Origin: an uncultured Paraburkholderia sp.
Lineage (GTDB): Bacteria > Pseudomonadota > Gammaproteobacteria > Burkholderiales > Burkholderiaceae
Length of the DNA stretch: 64,000 bases
Assembly (NCBI GenBank): GCA_940746715.1
Contig: CALNWN010000008.1
Location: 1-64,000 of the forward strand
Reading direction: 5' to 3'
Below, piece by piece: positions 11,552 to 21,842 of the stretch. A program made the translations under genes and the position numbers. Below the pieces are notes generated by a model. It was given only the letters and a program-made list of their open reading frames with translations. It was not told the origin of the DNA and ran no database searches. Each line of letters opens with the position of its first letter. Position 1 is the stretch's first letter.

Positions 11552-13047
11552 GAATGAGTGAGCACAACTGAAGAAAAAGAATCGGCGGGAGCCGCGCGCT
11601 CGAGTGTCGTGCCGCGATCGAAATGCACGACGCGATCGGCGATTTCGAATGCCTCTTCGAGATCGCTGACGAACACCAGCGTGGCGCGCCCTGCCGCACG
11701 CTTGCGCAGCAGTGTCACGATGTCTGCGCGCGCGCCTGCATCGACACCCTGAAACGGTTCGTCGAGCAGCAACAGCTTCGATGGTTCCGTGTGCCAGCGC
11801 GCGAGCACGACTTTTTGCTGATTGCCGCCCGACAGACGCGACAGCCGGTCGTCCGGTCCTGTGCAGCGCACGCCGAATGCGGCAATCGCGTCGCGAGCGG
11901 CTGAGCGTTCCGTCTCGCGACGCACGAAGCCGCCTCTATGCCAGCGGGGCAAAAACGGAAAACTGAGGGTGCCCGCGATCGATGCGAACGGCACGCTGTC
12001 CGGAAACAGCGACGAACGCCAGCGGTCTTCTCACGCGAGATAGACGCCCGCGCGAATCGCGTCAGCGGGCGAGCGTGGTCGCCATGGCTTGCCGAGCAAC
12101 TGCATGCCGCCTTGCACGGCTCGCGTCTCGCCGAAGATGACGCGCGCGAGACGCGATTTGCCGCCGCCGACGGGGCCCGCAATTGCCACGATCTCTCCTT
12201 CTTCCAGGTCGAGATCGAAAGGTATCGAGGCGGGCGTCAGCTTGAGATCGCGCGCGCTGAACAACACCTTGTCGGATGTGCCGCTGTCACGCGACGCAGC
12301 GCGATCGGCGGGCAGTGCATGGCCGATCATCGTTTCTATCGCGGCGTCGAAATCGATGGGCGGACGCAGGTCCGCAACGATGCTACCATCGCGCATGACC
12401 GTCACACGATCCGCGATGCGGCGCAAGTCACCTAGCCGGTGCGACACCAGCAATATCGCCGCGCCATCGGCACGCAGGCGCTCGATCAAGGCGAAAAGCC
12501 GCTCCGCTTCGGGCGCGGAAAGACTCGCCGTAGGCTCATCGAGAATCAGCAGCGACGGATTGCCCGCCAATGCACGCGCCAGCGTCACAAGTTGCTGAGC
12601 TGCCAGCGACAGCGTACGCAACGGAGCGAACAGGTCGACTTCGAGGCCAACGCGTTGTGCGAGTGGTCGCGCGGCATCGACGCGTGCCGCTGGCGTCATG
12701 CGCCACGCGGATGCTCCATCGCAAAGCTGATCGAGCAACAGGTTATCCGCAATGGATAAGGTCGGCACTACAGCATCGACGATGCTTTGATGCACGGTCG
12801 CGACGCCAAGCCGTTTGGCCTGCTGCGGCGACGAAGGCGCGAAGGGTTCGCCGCGCAATAACAGCGCACCGCTATTCGTTCCGTAGACGCCGCTGATTAT
12901 CTTGACGAGCGTCGATTTGCCCGCGCCGTTTGCGCCCATCAATGCCGCCACTTCTCCCGCACGGATGTCGAGGTCGAGATGTCTCAGCGCAGTCGTCGCG
13001 CCGAATTGCTTCGTTATAGAGATGGCCTTCAGGACAGGCTGGTTCAT
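11548..13047 (-). pseudogene. Tandem-domain sugar ABC ATPase with in-frame stop
   Basis: RbsA/XylG-type ATPase with two nucleotide-binding domains. The first has Walker A MGANGAGKST and Walker B LLILDEPTASLS. The second has the degenerate Walker A AGPVGGGKS, signature LSGGNQQKV and LLLLDEPFQGVD. Both halves lie in the same frame, separated only by TGA 12031-12033 within YLA-stop-EDRW, explained by one base change from TCA or CGA. The start is ATG 13047, with ATG 13074 as the alternative. It is first in the operon, upstream of the permease. It is divergent from the acyl-CoA-dehydrogenase-like gene at 13323. Confidence 0.8.
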
Positions 13048-13322
13048 CGCACAGAGGATCGCTTTTCGATGCATGACCTTTCATCCTAGACACTCATCCA
13101 TGCCGCAAACGAATCGCTCTTCATATGCTTAGTATTCTGAATCGATTGACGGCACCTTCTGTTTCCGCAGTCATACCGCCGCTATCGTCGACATAAGTCG
13201 CCATACGGATAACGATCTGCCAATCCGTTATTTACGAGCGGCAAGCGGTGATTTTTATACTCACCTGAGTCCAGTGCTCAATGCATGCCGCCGGTTTCTT
13301 TATCGCTATTCAAAGGATCTGC

Positions 13323-14057
13323 ATGACCTCATCGCATGCCGCCGATCTCCCCATCGGAACCGACTACGAATCACTCGCCAATCGCCTTCCCCCTATCTTC
13401 GGGCGTATCGCCGAAGGTGCGGCACAGCGCGACCGTTCACGGGAATTGCCGCATGAAGCGATTGGCTGGCTGAAGGACGCGGGCTTCGGCGCAGTGCGGA
13501 CACCTGTCGCGCATGGCGGTGCCAATGCATCGCTGCCGCACCTGTTTCGTCTTCTGATCGAACTCGCTGCGGTCGATTCGAATCTGCCGCAGGCGTTGCG
13601 CGCGCACTTCGCTTCCGTCGAAGACTGGCTGAATGTGCCGCCGGGTTATGAACGCAATACGTGGTTCGACCGCTTCGTGAGCGGACAACTGGTGGGCAGC
13701 GCATGGTCCGAAGTGGGCGACGTCGCAGTCGGCACGCTGTCGACCAGGGTATCCCGAGGCGATGATCAGTTCGTGGCAAATGGCTCGAAGTACCACGGCA
13801 TGGGTAGCATCGTCGCGGAACGGATCGACGTGCTCGCGAAATGCGACGAATACAGCGCTGACATGATTTCGGCTGTCAGCACGAATCAGTCTGGCGTGAC
13901 ACGCAAGGACGACTGGGACGGCTTCGGCCAGACAACCACAGGCAGCGGCACGACGGTATTCGACAATGCCTCCGACTGGGTGATCAACGGCAAGGAGCCG
14001 CCGTTTATCTGGACGATTGGCAACGGTGCGGCCCGTGGGAGCAAATGGGCGTCATGA
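13323..14057 (+). pseudogene. SfnB-like dehydrogenase, 3' truncated
   Basis: ATG 13323 with AAAGGA six bases upstream. The N-terminal and middle domains of an SfnB/acyl-CoA dehydrogenase-like protein are recognisable (IGWLKDAGFGAVRTPVAHGG, FVANGSKYHGMGS, GFGQTTTGSGTTVFDNA). After VFDNA (about residue 210) the expected C-terminal helical domain is missing. The frame continues through unrelated residues to a stop overlapping the next gene. About 45% of the protein has been deleted. It is the second SfnB-type gene of the cluster. Confidence 0.7.
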
Positions 14058-15490
14058 CCAAACCTATTCGCTTCAATGCGTTCGAGATGAATTGCGTCGG
14101 TCATCAGTCGCCGGGTTTGTGGGCGCATCCGCGCGACCGCTCGTGGCAATACAAGGATCTCGAATACTGGACCGATCTCGTGAAGGTACTGGAGAAAGGC
14201 ATTTTCGACGGCATTTTCATCGCCGACGTGATCGGCTATTACGACGTCTATAAAGGCAACAACTATCACGCGCTGCATCAGGCCGCGCAGATTCCCGTCA
14301 ACGATCCGCTGCAACTCGCCGCGCCGATCGCGATGGTGACCGAGCACCTTGGCATCGGCATTACGGCGTCGACGAGTTTCTAGCATCCGTATACTTTCGC
14401 GCGCCGCCTCTCGACCGCCGATCATCACACGAAGGGACGGCTCGCGTGGAATATCGTCACGTCGTATCTGGAGAGCGGCGCGAAGAACATCAGCGAAGGC
14501 GGATTGCGCGATCACAGCAACCGCTATGAAGTCGCGACGGAATACGTCGAAGTTTTGTACAAGCTGCTGGAAGGAAGCTGGGAAGACGGCGCGGTCATGC
14601 GCGACCGTGAGAAGCGCGTATTCACGCATCCGGAGAAGGTCCACGAAATCGGCCACAAGGGCAAGTACTTCGAAGTGCCCGGCTATCACCTCTGCGAGCC
14701 CTCTCCGCAGCGCACGCCGGTGCTCTTTCAGGCGGGTGCATCGGGTCCGGGCAAGGCATTCGCTGCGCAGCACGCCGAATGCGTGTTCGTCGCCGCGCCG
14801 ACGCAAGCCGTGCTGAAAAACTATGTAAGCGATGTGCGACGCAAGGCAGCGGAAGCCGGACGCGATCCGGACAAGCTGCCGATCTACAACCTCGTCACCG
14901 TGATCGTCGATGAAACCGATGCGAAGGCGCTGGCTAAGTTCGAAGAGTACAAGCGCTATGTCTCGTATGACGGATCGCTCGTGTTCATGTCGGGATGGAC
15001 GGGTATCGACTTCGGCCAGTACGCGCCCACCGATCTCGTGAGACGCGTCGAAACCAACGCCATCGTCTCGGCCGTCGAGCATCTGGCGGGCGGCGACAAG
15101 GCATGGACTATCGAAGAACTCGCAATCTGGGGCGGCGTCGGCGGCATGGGCCCTGTGTTCGTCAGCTCGCCTTTGACGGTGACGGACATTCTGCAGCAAT
15201 GGGTCGAGACAACGGGCGTTGATGGATTCAACCTTGCGTATGCCATCGCGCACGAAACCTTCGAAGACGTCATGCATTACCTTGTGCCCGAGTTGCAGCG
15301 CCGCGGCGTGTATCCGACTGCCTACACGCCAGGCACGCTGCGCGAGAAGCTGTTCGGCGGCGGCGCACGCCTGCCGGAGACGCATCCCGCTAACCGCTTT
15401 CGCGATATCGAGCGGGTCAAACGCGAGTCACAACAGGCGCAGCCCGCCACGCCAACGCATGCCCGTGCCGAAGCCGAAACGGCGAGATAA
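14054..15490 (+). pseudogene. NtaA/SnaA/DszA-type FMN-dependent monooxygenase with amber stop
   Basis: 478-codon luciferase-like monooxygenase. The N-terminus reads FNAFEMNCVGHQSPGLW and the later signature blocks include KGRLAWNIVTSYLES, VLFQAGASGPGKAFAA and GVDGFNLAYAIAHETFEDV. Members oxidise sulfones, sulfonates or aminocarboxylates with reduced FMN from a partner reductase. A single TAG at 14381-14383 interrupts TSF-stop-HPYTFARR in the same frame on both sides, where Glu (GAG) is typical. No other lesion was seen. It lies downstream of the SfnB-like gene, so a sulfur-scavenging role is inferred. Confidence 0.78.
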
Positions 15491-15569
15491 GCGCTACCCG
15501 GCCACTCATCCAGCTTTTCATATTCCTGGAGCACCTCTACAGATTAGTCACATTACCGTCGATACGCGC

Positions 15570-15862
15570 CGCGGCGGCACCCTGCGCCGCGGCTATCTGT
15601 CCTTGTCGGAACTGATCGCGCAATCGATCCGCCCGGTCGGCGTGGCGGGCGGCGCTGGCCTGCTCGTGCCCGCTGTCTTCGCCACGGCTGGCAACGGCAC
15701 ATGGCTGGCCTATCTGTTCGCGACCGTGGCCTGCTGTTCGCGTCATGGAGCATCACGCAATTCGCCCGACGCATCGCTTCGCCTCGCGCGCTGTACACCT
15801 ATGCTGCACGCGGCATAGGCCCGATCTGGGGCGTCGTGCCAGGCTGGTCACTGCTGATCGCG
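15570..15862 (+). pseudogene. Amino-acid permease (APC family) N-terminal fragment
   Basis: The plus strand reads RRGYLSLSELIAQSI and GGAGLLVPAVFATAGNGT in one frame, then LLFASWSITQFARRIASP and GIGPIWGVVPGWSLLIA in another. This is the start of an APC-type transporter (first three helices) with a 1-bp shift near 15733. Homology ends abruptly at about 15862, where antitoxin sequence on the other strand begins. Confidence 0.55.
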
Positions 15863-16150
15863 GCGCGCGCCGAGCTCGGTCAGCGCGACATCGAGTGGCG
15901 CCCGCCCTTCGAGCTCCGGGTGCGGCGTCGACAGGAATTCCCGCGCGTCGCCGCTCCGTCTTCCCCGATTCGTCCGGCATCAGCCGATCGCGGCGGCGCT
16001 TGTGGGTCGCTTCGGGGATGGTGCGGGCGAGTAGCGCACGCCGGGCGTCGGTACCCTGCGTCGCATGTTCGACGCTGGCGCGCAGCGCGGACTTCGGCAG
16101 GCCGTCGCGCACAAGCGCCTCGAGTTCGGCGAGCGTGTGCGGGACCGGCC
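15863..16150 (-). pseudogene. MbcA/ParS/Xre-type antitoxin remnant
   Basis: The minus strand reads ALVRDGLPKSALRASVEHA, ALLARTIPEATHKRRRDRL and then, in another frame, REFLSTPHPELEGRAPLDVA followed by LTELGAR. This is the toxin-binding DUF2384 domain of Xre/MbcA/ParS antitoxins, which pair with RES/MbcT toxins. About 40 bp is missing between ESGKTE and SGDAREF, and the C-terminal residues are cut by the permease junction at about 15862. No RES toxin gene follows, so the toxin half was also lost. Confidence 0.65.
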
Positions 16151-16161
16151 ACCGCCTCAGG

Positions 16162-16227
16162 GGTAACCAGTGACGTGCGATTCCCGGTGAAGTGTCAATT
16201 GATACCTAATTTAGCGCAATTGTTACC
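16162..16227. promoter_or_regulatory. Candidate operator of the antitoxin remnant
   Basis: Upstream of the antitoxin remnant two CAATTG palindromes (16196-16201 and 16217-16222) are centred 21 bp apart, two helical turns. GGTAAC at 16162 and GTTACC at 16222 form an outer inverted pair. The stretch is more AT-rich than its surroundings. This is what an autoregulatory Xre-type operator could look like. There is no direct evidence of binding. Confidence 0.3.
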
Positions 16228-16543
16228 GTTCGCAAGCCATCTGGAACCCTCGAGCGCGGAGACGCCTTTTGAGCTGGGGTTTGATTCGGCCGGGTCCTCG
16301 CTCGTCTTGTTGTAGTGTCGTCAATCGCAAATTCCTTCCGGCAATTGCGTCGGAGCACTATGCTTTTCATCAAGTGAGGTGGGAGGCCAGGTTCGCGAAC
16401 GGCTACCGGATAGGTGCGTAGACGCCGATTTGACCCCATGCGCCAGCTGTCGTCCTTTCCGACGTTCAGCGCGTGGCTTCTTGATACGGCTGCGCGTCGT
16501 CGCGCGGGCGCGCGATGAATTAACTGTTGAAGGAGACAGCATC

Positions 16544-17914
16544 ATGGGCGAGCTTACGATTCCGGAATTTCGCGGGAGGCTAATCGGTCCGTCAGACGAG
16601 GACTACGATCAGGCGCGAGGGCTATACAACGGCATGCTCGATAAGCGGCCCAAGGTGATCGCTCGCTGCACCGACGCCGCCGATGTCATAGCGGCAGTCA
16701 ACTATGCGCGCGATAACGAACTGCTTCTTGCAATCCGCGGAGGCGGACACAACGGCCCCGGTTTGGGCAGTTGCGACGGTGGGCTGGTCATCGACCTGTC
16801 GCAGATGCGCAGCGTGCGCGTCGACCCAGCGAGCCGCACTGTGCGCGTGGATCCGGGCTGCACTGCAGCGGATGTCGATCACGCGACCCACGCATTTGGC
16901 CTCGCCGTACCGCTGGGCATCGTCGGCAGCACGGGCATCGCCGGCCTGACCCTAGGCGGGGGAACCGGCTACCTGACGCGCAAGCATGGCCTCACGGTCG
17001 ATAATCTGCTGGAGGTCGATGTAGTGCTGGCCGACGGCTCTTTCGTCACCGCCAGCAAGGACCAGCACGTTGACCTCTTCTGGGCAGTGCGCGGTGGCGG
17101 TGGTAACTTCGGCGTGGTCACGAGTTTTCTATTCCAGGCTCACCCAGCCAAAATGGTGTTCGCCGGTCCGATCTTCTGGGACGCCAGGGAGGCCAGGCAA
17201 GTTATGGCGACGTACCGGGACTTCATTCCGCACGCCCCCGAAGAGCTTGGCCTGTTTGTCGGCCTCAAAACCGTGCCTCCAGTCGATCCATTCCCAAAGG
17301 AACACTGGAACAAGCGCGCCTGTGCTCTGATCGGTGCTTTCAACGGGCCCATCGCAGACGGTCAGAAGCTTATGGCCTCGCTGCTCGAGCAACTGCCCGC
17401 CCCGCTGTTCAACTGGATGGGCGAGATGCCGTGGACTGCCATCAACAGTCTGTTCGACCCGTTCTTCCCTAAAGGCTTGCAGTGGTATTGGAAGGGCGAC
17501 TTTGTCAAGGCGCTGCCTGACGAGGCGATCGACGTGCACATCGCCAACGCGATCGAGGCACCGACCCCTTTCTGCCTGATGCACCTTTACCCCATAGATG
17601 GCGCCGTTCGGCGGGTCGCCAAGGATGCCACCCCGTGGTGCGCGCGGGACGCGTCTTTTTCGATGGTAATTGCCGCGATCAGCCCGGATCCCAACGACGC
17701 GGAGGCGCTCAAGACATGGGGCCGGACCTACTGGGAGGCTGTTCACCCCTTCAATCTGGAGGGCGCCTACGTCAACTTCATGGACGCCGACGAGGCCGAA
17801 AACCGGGTGGAACTGAGCTACGGCGGGAACTACACGCGCCTTGCCTCGATCAAGGCGAAGTACGATCCCAATAACCTGTTTCGAGTCAACCAGAACATCA
17901 AGCCGAAAGCGTGA
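16544..17914 (+). CDS. FAD-linked oxidase (berberine-bridge-like)
   Basis: 456 aa from ATG 16544, eight bases after AAGGAG. The FAD-binding domain of the PCMH type holds RGGGHNGPG, whose His is the usual 8-alpha flavinylation site. GIVGSTGIAGLTLGGGTGYL and WAVRGGGGNFGVVTS follow. The second covalent Cys of bicovalent enzymes is absent. The C-terminal BBE motif reads YGGNYTRLASIKAKYDPNNL. Such enzymes oxidise alcohols or sugars with O2. No signal peptide is seen. It is an intact gene isolated among remnants, and the substrate is unknown. Confidence 0.82.
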   Translation: MGELTIPEFRGRLIGPSDEDYDQARGLYNGMLDKRPKVIARCTDAADVIAAVNYARDNELLLAIRGGGHNGPGLGSCDGGLVIDLSQMRSVRVDPASRTVRVDPGCTAADVDHATHAFGLAVPLGIVGSTGIAGLTLGGGTGYLTRKHGLTVDNLLEVDVVLADGSFVTASKDQHVDLFWAVRGGGGNFGVVTSFLFQAHPAKMVFAGPIFWDAREARQVMATYRDFIPHAPEELGLFVGLKTVPPVDPFPKEHWNKRACALIGAFNGPIADGQKLMASLLEQLPAPLFNWMGEMPWTAINSLFDPFFPKGLQWYWKGDFVKALPDEAIDVHIANAIEAPTPFCLMHLYPIDGAVRRVAKDATPWCARDASFSMVIAAISPDPNDAEALKTWGRTYWEAVHPFNLEGAYVNFMDADEAENRVELSYGGNYTRLASIKAKYDPNNLFRVNQNIKPKA

Positions 17915-18345
17915 ATCAACGCGCGCGGCCTCCGCCCGCTTCGCGTGGCGGTGTTCAGCGTGTAGATGCTGCCGACATTGCCGTCGTCGTTGGTGAGTGA
18001 GTTGCTTGTGTCGGCGCGTTTGAAGCGTGAACCGCCAGAGTTCGGTTATCCCCGATCTGATTGCACGTCGCGCCGATCAGCGTTCGGCGCGGCGTGGATG
18101 CCCTACTCAAAAAATCGGGTGGCGGAGAGCTCGCAGGCTAGTCTCGCAGGCTCGTAACGCTGCGCATCGCGCGCAGTTCTCCCCGGCTACTGTTCGACGC
18201 TGAGCGTGTAGTACAACAGCGTGATGTATTTGCTCGAAGATCCGGCGGGCATCGACAGAACATACTTGGCCGCGCGCCAAGCTGTCAGTAAGGTATGGTC
18301 TATGCGGCGCACATCTGACCATTGTCATACTTGGGAAGACATATC
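17915..18345. other. Intergenic stretch with possible minus-strand coding remnants
   Basis: 431 bp with no convincing complete gene. On the minus strand two short readings look protein-like: TNDDGNVGSIYTLNTAT near 17950-18000, and an open stretch ending SSKYITLLYYTLSVEQ with a stop near 18187. They may be decayed ends of an unidentified gene. I cannot name a family. Confidence 0.3.
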
Positions 18346-19158
18346 ATGGCAGACGACAGCCCATCTCTTTCCCGCCGCAAGCTGATGCAGGGAGTCGCGG
18401 CCGGCATGGCGACGGCGTTCGCAGGTAGCGCGCTCGCCCAGGACAATGCGAGTGCCACAGCGGGCGGCAATGCCGCGTCCGGCGCGTCGCCCACCACGTT
18501 GCCACGCGACCCACGCGGCCTCTATCCACACCCGCCATTTCCCGAGCAGCAGCAGCCGTGGCCGGGGTTGGCGGGCGCCATGAATCCGCGCCCGGATCAT
18601 GGGGAAAGCACGTACCGCGGAGCCGGCCTGCTCGCGGGCCGAAAGGCGCTCATTACGGGCGGGGACTCGGGCATCGGCCGCGCGGTCGCTATTGCCTTTG
18701 CACGCGAAGGCGCCGACGTCTCGATCGTGTATCTGCCCGCGGAAGAGCCCGATGCACGCGAAGTGATGCAACTGATCAGGGCGGCGGGGCGCACGGCAGT
18801 CGCCATACCCGACGATATCCGCAACGAGTCGTTCTGTATGAAGCTCGTCGACACCGCCGTGAGCGGCATGGGCGGCATTGACATCCTCGTGAATAACGCG
18901 GGCCGGCAGCAAAGCCACGACTCTATTCTGGACATCACGACCGAACAGTTCGAATGGACGTTGCGCACCAACCTGTTCGGGATGTTCTGGATCACCAGGG
19001 CGGCGATCCCTCATATGCCGCCGGGTTCGGCCATCATCAATACGGCTTCCGTCAACGCGTACGATCCGTCGCCCAATCTGCTCGACTATGCGATGACCAA
19101 GGCAGCCATCGCGAATTTCACCAAAGGACTGGCGAAGCATATGGCTTCGACAAAGTGA
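18346..19158 (+). pseudogene. Tat-exported short-chain dehydrogenase, 3' truncated
   Basis: ATG 18346. The Tat signal is SRRKLMQGVAAGMATAFAG. A Pro-rich linker follows, then a Rossmann fold with GGDSGIGRAVAIAFA, DILVNNAG and the catalytic Ser-Tyr-Lys (NTASVNAYD, YAMTKAA). Homology stops after LAKHMA (about residue 268). The cofactor-proximal C-terminal segment (usually RVNAVAPGP onward) has been replaced by aminotransferase sequence in another frame. Family enzymes of this YhdF-like type are about 330 aa, so roughly 60-70 residues are lost. Confidence 0.72.
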
Positions 19159-19463
19159 GAGCGGAGCAGCTCGAACTCGGCAAGCGCGTTCGCTCGCTGT
19201 TGACCGGGAAAGGTTTCAGAAGCGTGGCGGCGGAAGGTTTTCAGGCTCCCGGCGTCGTGGTCAGCTACACGGATGATGACGGCATACGAACCGGCAAGAG
19301 GTTCGCCGATGCGGGCTTGCAGATTGCGCCTGGCGTTCCGCTCGAATGCGACGAACCTGAGGACTTCAAAACTTTCCGCATCGGACTTTTCGGCCTCAAC
19401 AAGCTGCATGACATCGACGGCGCGGTGGCGAGGCTGGCCAAGGCGTTGGAGAGGATTGTTTAG
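19140..19463 (+). pseudogene. Class V aminotransferase C-terminal fragment (AGT-like)
   Basis: About 105 codons from GFDKVRAEQLELGKRVR through GFQAPGVVVSYTDD to LFGLNKLHDIDGAVARL, ending TAG 19461. This matches the small C-terminal domain of alanine/serine-glyoxylate-type aminotransferases. The PLP lysine domain is absent. The junction with the SDR gene is at about 19137-19143 and in a different frame, so this is the 3' side of a deletion that removed two gene ends. Confidence 0.6.
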
Positions 19464-19737
19464 GGCGGTTTCTCGCTGCCATTTGAAGGCGCTTGTGTTT
19501 GCAAAGACGAGGCTAGGCGTCCGCCCGGCTGCCGATTGTTGTGATGGACTGCGGCCTGCTGGACGATCAGCGGACGCGCGATCTGCGCAGCCGATGCACG
19601 ACGATGTGCAGAAAGCCCGTGGTGTTGCGGTGGTTGCTAGCCGCTGCCCGGGCTTCGCCTAGGCAAGACATTCATGCCCCGCTCCGCCCATCAGCAAGAC
19701 AGGCGAGCGGGCATGCACCTCATTCAGGCTGACGCTC

Positions 19738-21827
19738 CTATGCAAGCACAGCCAGACCATCAGCCGCCCGTACGCACTGACCCGCGGGGAGCACGAATAT
19801 CGGATTGATTTCCGCTTCGACAATACGTTCGCCAAGCTGCGTCGCCATTCGCGCAAAAGCGACGATTGCGTTGGCGAGCGCGTCCACATCCGCGCGCGGC
19901 CGCCCACGATATCCGTTCAGCAGCGGCCACGTCTTCAGTTCACGGATCATTTGGAGTGCATCGTCGCGCGACAAGGGCGCATCGCCCGAGAGCAGCCGCA
20001 TCGTCGTGTCCTTGAACAGTTCAGCCGCGACGCCGCCCATGCCGAGCAGCAACGCCGTGCCTAACGGGTCCCGGTGAAGCCCCAGAATCAGCTCGGTACC
20101 ACCGGCCACCATTTCCTGAACGAGGAACGCATTCGCGGGTAGCCCGGTCGCGGTCTCCGCGTCGTTGCGCATGCGATTGAGGCGCGCCCCGATGCTATCA
20201 GCAGACAGCCCAACGGCCACGCCGCCGACATCGCTCTTATGGGTAATCGTGTTCGACAGCAGTTTCAGCACGACCTTGCCGCACAGTTCACGAGCGGCGC
20301 GTTCGGCTTCAGCCGCATCAGTGACGACATGCTCGCGTACCCCGGTCACGCCGAAGCGCGCAAACAGCGCCTTAGCCTGCGCTTCGTTTGCGATCCTGAC
20401 GGAATGTCGTTGACCTCGACGTCTGCTTCAGCATGCTGTTCGCCCGAACTCGCCGCACGCTGCCTGAATGCGGCGTGCTGCCTCATCGCAGCGAGCGCGC
20501 TCGTCACGCTTTCGGGCGACTGGAACGGCATGCCCTACTCGTTCAGCAAGCGCGTGATCTACGGCGCGTGGGGGCTCACAAAGGCCATCACGGGTTTGTC
20601 GCTTGCCGGCAGCGATTCGCGGATCGCGCCGGCCACCAGGTCCGGCATCGCCAGCCCCGACGAACCGACAATCACGGCGACTGCGTCGTAACACGGACTC
20701 TCGAGCAGCGTCGCGATCGCCCCGCGCAACAGCGCCGGCTGCAGACCCGCAAGCGTCACGTCGATCGGGTTGCGGTCGAGCACCGCGTGGTCACCCGTCT
20801 GCAGCGCGCGGAGCTTTGCAGCAGTCGCTTCGTCGGGCGGCGGCGTCTCGAAGCTCGCCATGCCGAGGCTATCCGCGATGAGCGTGCCCGCGCCGCCGGT
20901 CGAGGTCAGAATCGCCACCCGTCGCCCGCCGAGTTTGCGACGCGTCGCGAGCGCCTGCGGAATGTCGAGCAGATCGGAAAACGTCTGCGCGCGAATCACT
21001 CCGACCTGGCTGAACAGCGCGTCATACATGCGGTCCGAGCCGGCGAGCGCGCCCGTATGCGAGACCGCCGAACGTGCGCCCGCTTCCGAGCGCCCGATCT
21101 TGAAGACGACGACCGGCTTACCCGCTGCCGCCGCGCGCAAAGCCGTGCGCCGGAATCGCTCCGGGCGACGCAGCCCTTCCATGTACAGCGCGATAACCGA
21201 GGTGGAATCATCGTCAACCAGATAGTCGACAAAGTCCGCCATGTCGAGATCGGCTTCATTGCTCGTCGACACGAGCTTCGACAAGCCGATGCCGCGTGCT
21301 GCCGCCCGCGACAACAGCGAGCCGAGAATCCCGCCGCTTTGCGACACCACGCCGATCCCGCCGACGGCGAACGTGTCTGTCTCCAACGCCCCGCTTGCCG
21401 ACAGCGTGATGCGATCGGTGAGGTTGACGAGCCCGATCGTATTCGGGCCGAGCAGACGCATCGAACCCGCGGCCTCGAGCAATTGCGCCTGACGCTTCGC
21501 GCCCTCGTCGCCCGTTTCCGCGTAGCCGCTCGCCAGCACGATGGCCGCGCTCGTCCCGCGGCTCGCCAGCTCCCGCACCGCAAGGTGCGCGCGTTCGGCG
21601 CCGAGCAGCACGATCCCGACGTCGGGCGCGCGCGACACCGACGCGACGTCGGGATAGCAGCGCAGGCCGTCGATCGAGTCATAACGCGGATTGACCGGAT
21701 AGATATCGCCTTTGAAACCGTGCTTCCTCAGATAGGCGACGGGCCGACCCGGAGTCTTGGCGGCGTCCGCCGATGCGCCGATTACCGCTACGCTCGCGGG
21801 CCGTATCAGTTTTGAAATTGCGTCCCT
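19738..21827 (-). pseudogene. ADP-forming acyl-CoA synthetase-like protein, inactivated
   Basis: CoA-binding plus ligase plus ATP-grasp architecture. The N-terminal block is RPASVAVIGASADAAKTPG, then RLLGPNTIGLVNL, GVVSQSGGILGSL and SHTGALAGSDRMYDAL, where the His is the phosphorylation site. The C-terminal ATP-grasp has KLLSNTITHKSDVGGVAVGL and RIVEAEINPIFVLP. Four lesions are seen: the codon at the normal start position is AGG (21825-21827) six bases after a strong GAAGGAG; TAG at 20559 and 20535; and a frameshift near 20400. It is downstream of the enoyl-CoA hydratase, so the pair probably activated and hydrated an acyl-CoA. Confidence 0.75.
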
Positions 21828-21842
21828 GTCGATCTCCTTCGC

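Noticed and set aside
13886..15385. Minus-strand open frame of about 500 codons opposite the NtaA-like gene
   Set aside because: It is a shadow of the monooxygenase coding frame. The plus strand has recognisable family blocks in the correct order.
19464..19737. Possible asparaginase-like tail (KARGVAVVASR) between the aminotransferase and CoA-synthetase remnants
   Set aside because: Only a handful of residues fit and there is no neighbouring support. The 274-bp gap is left unassigned.
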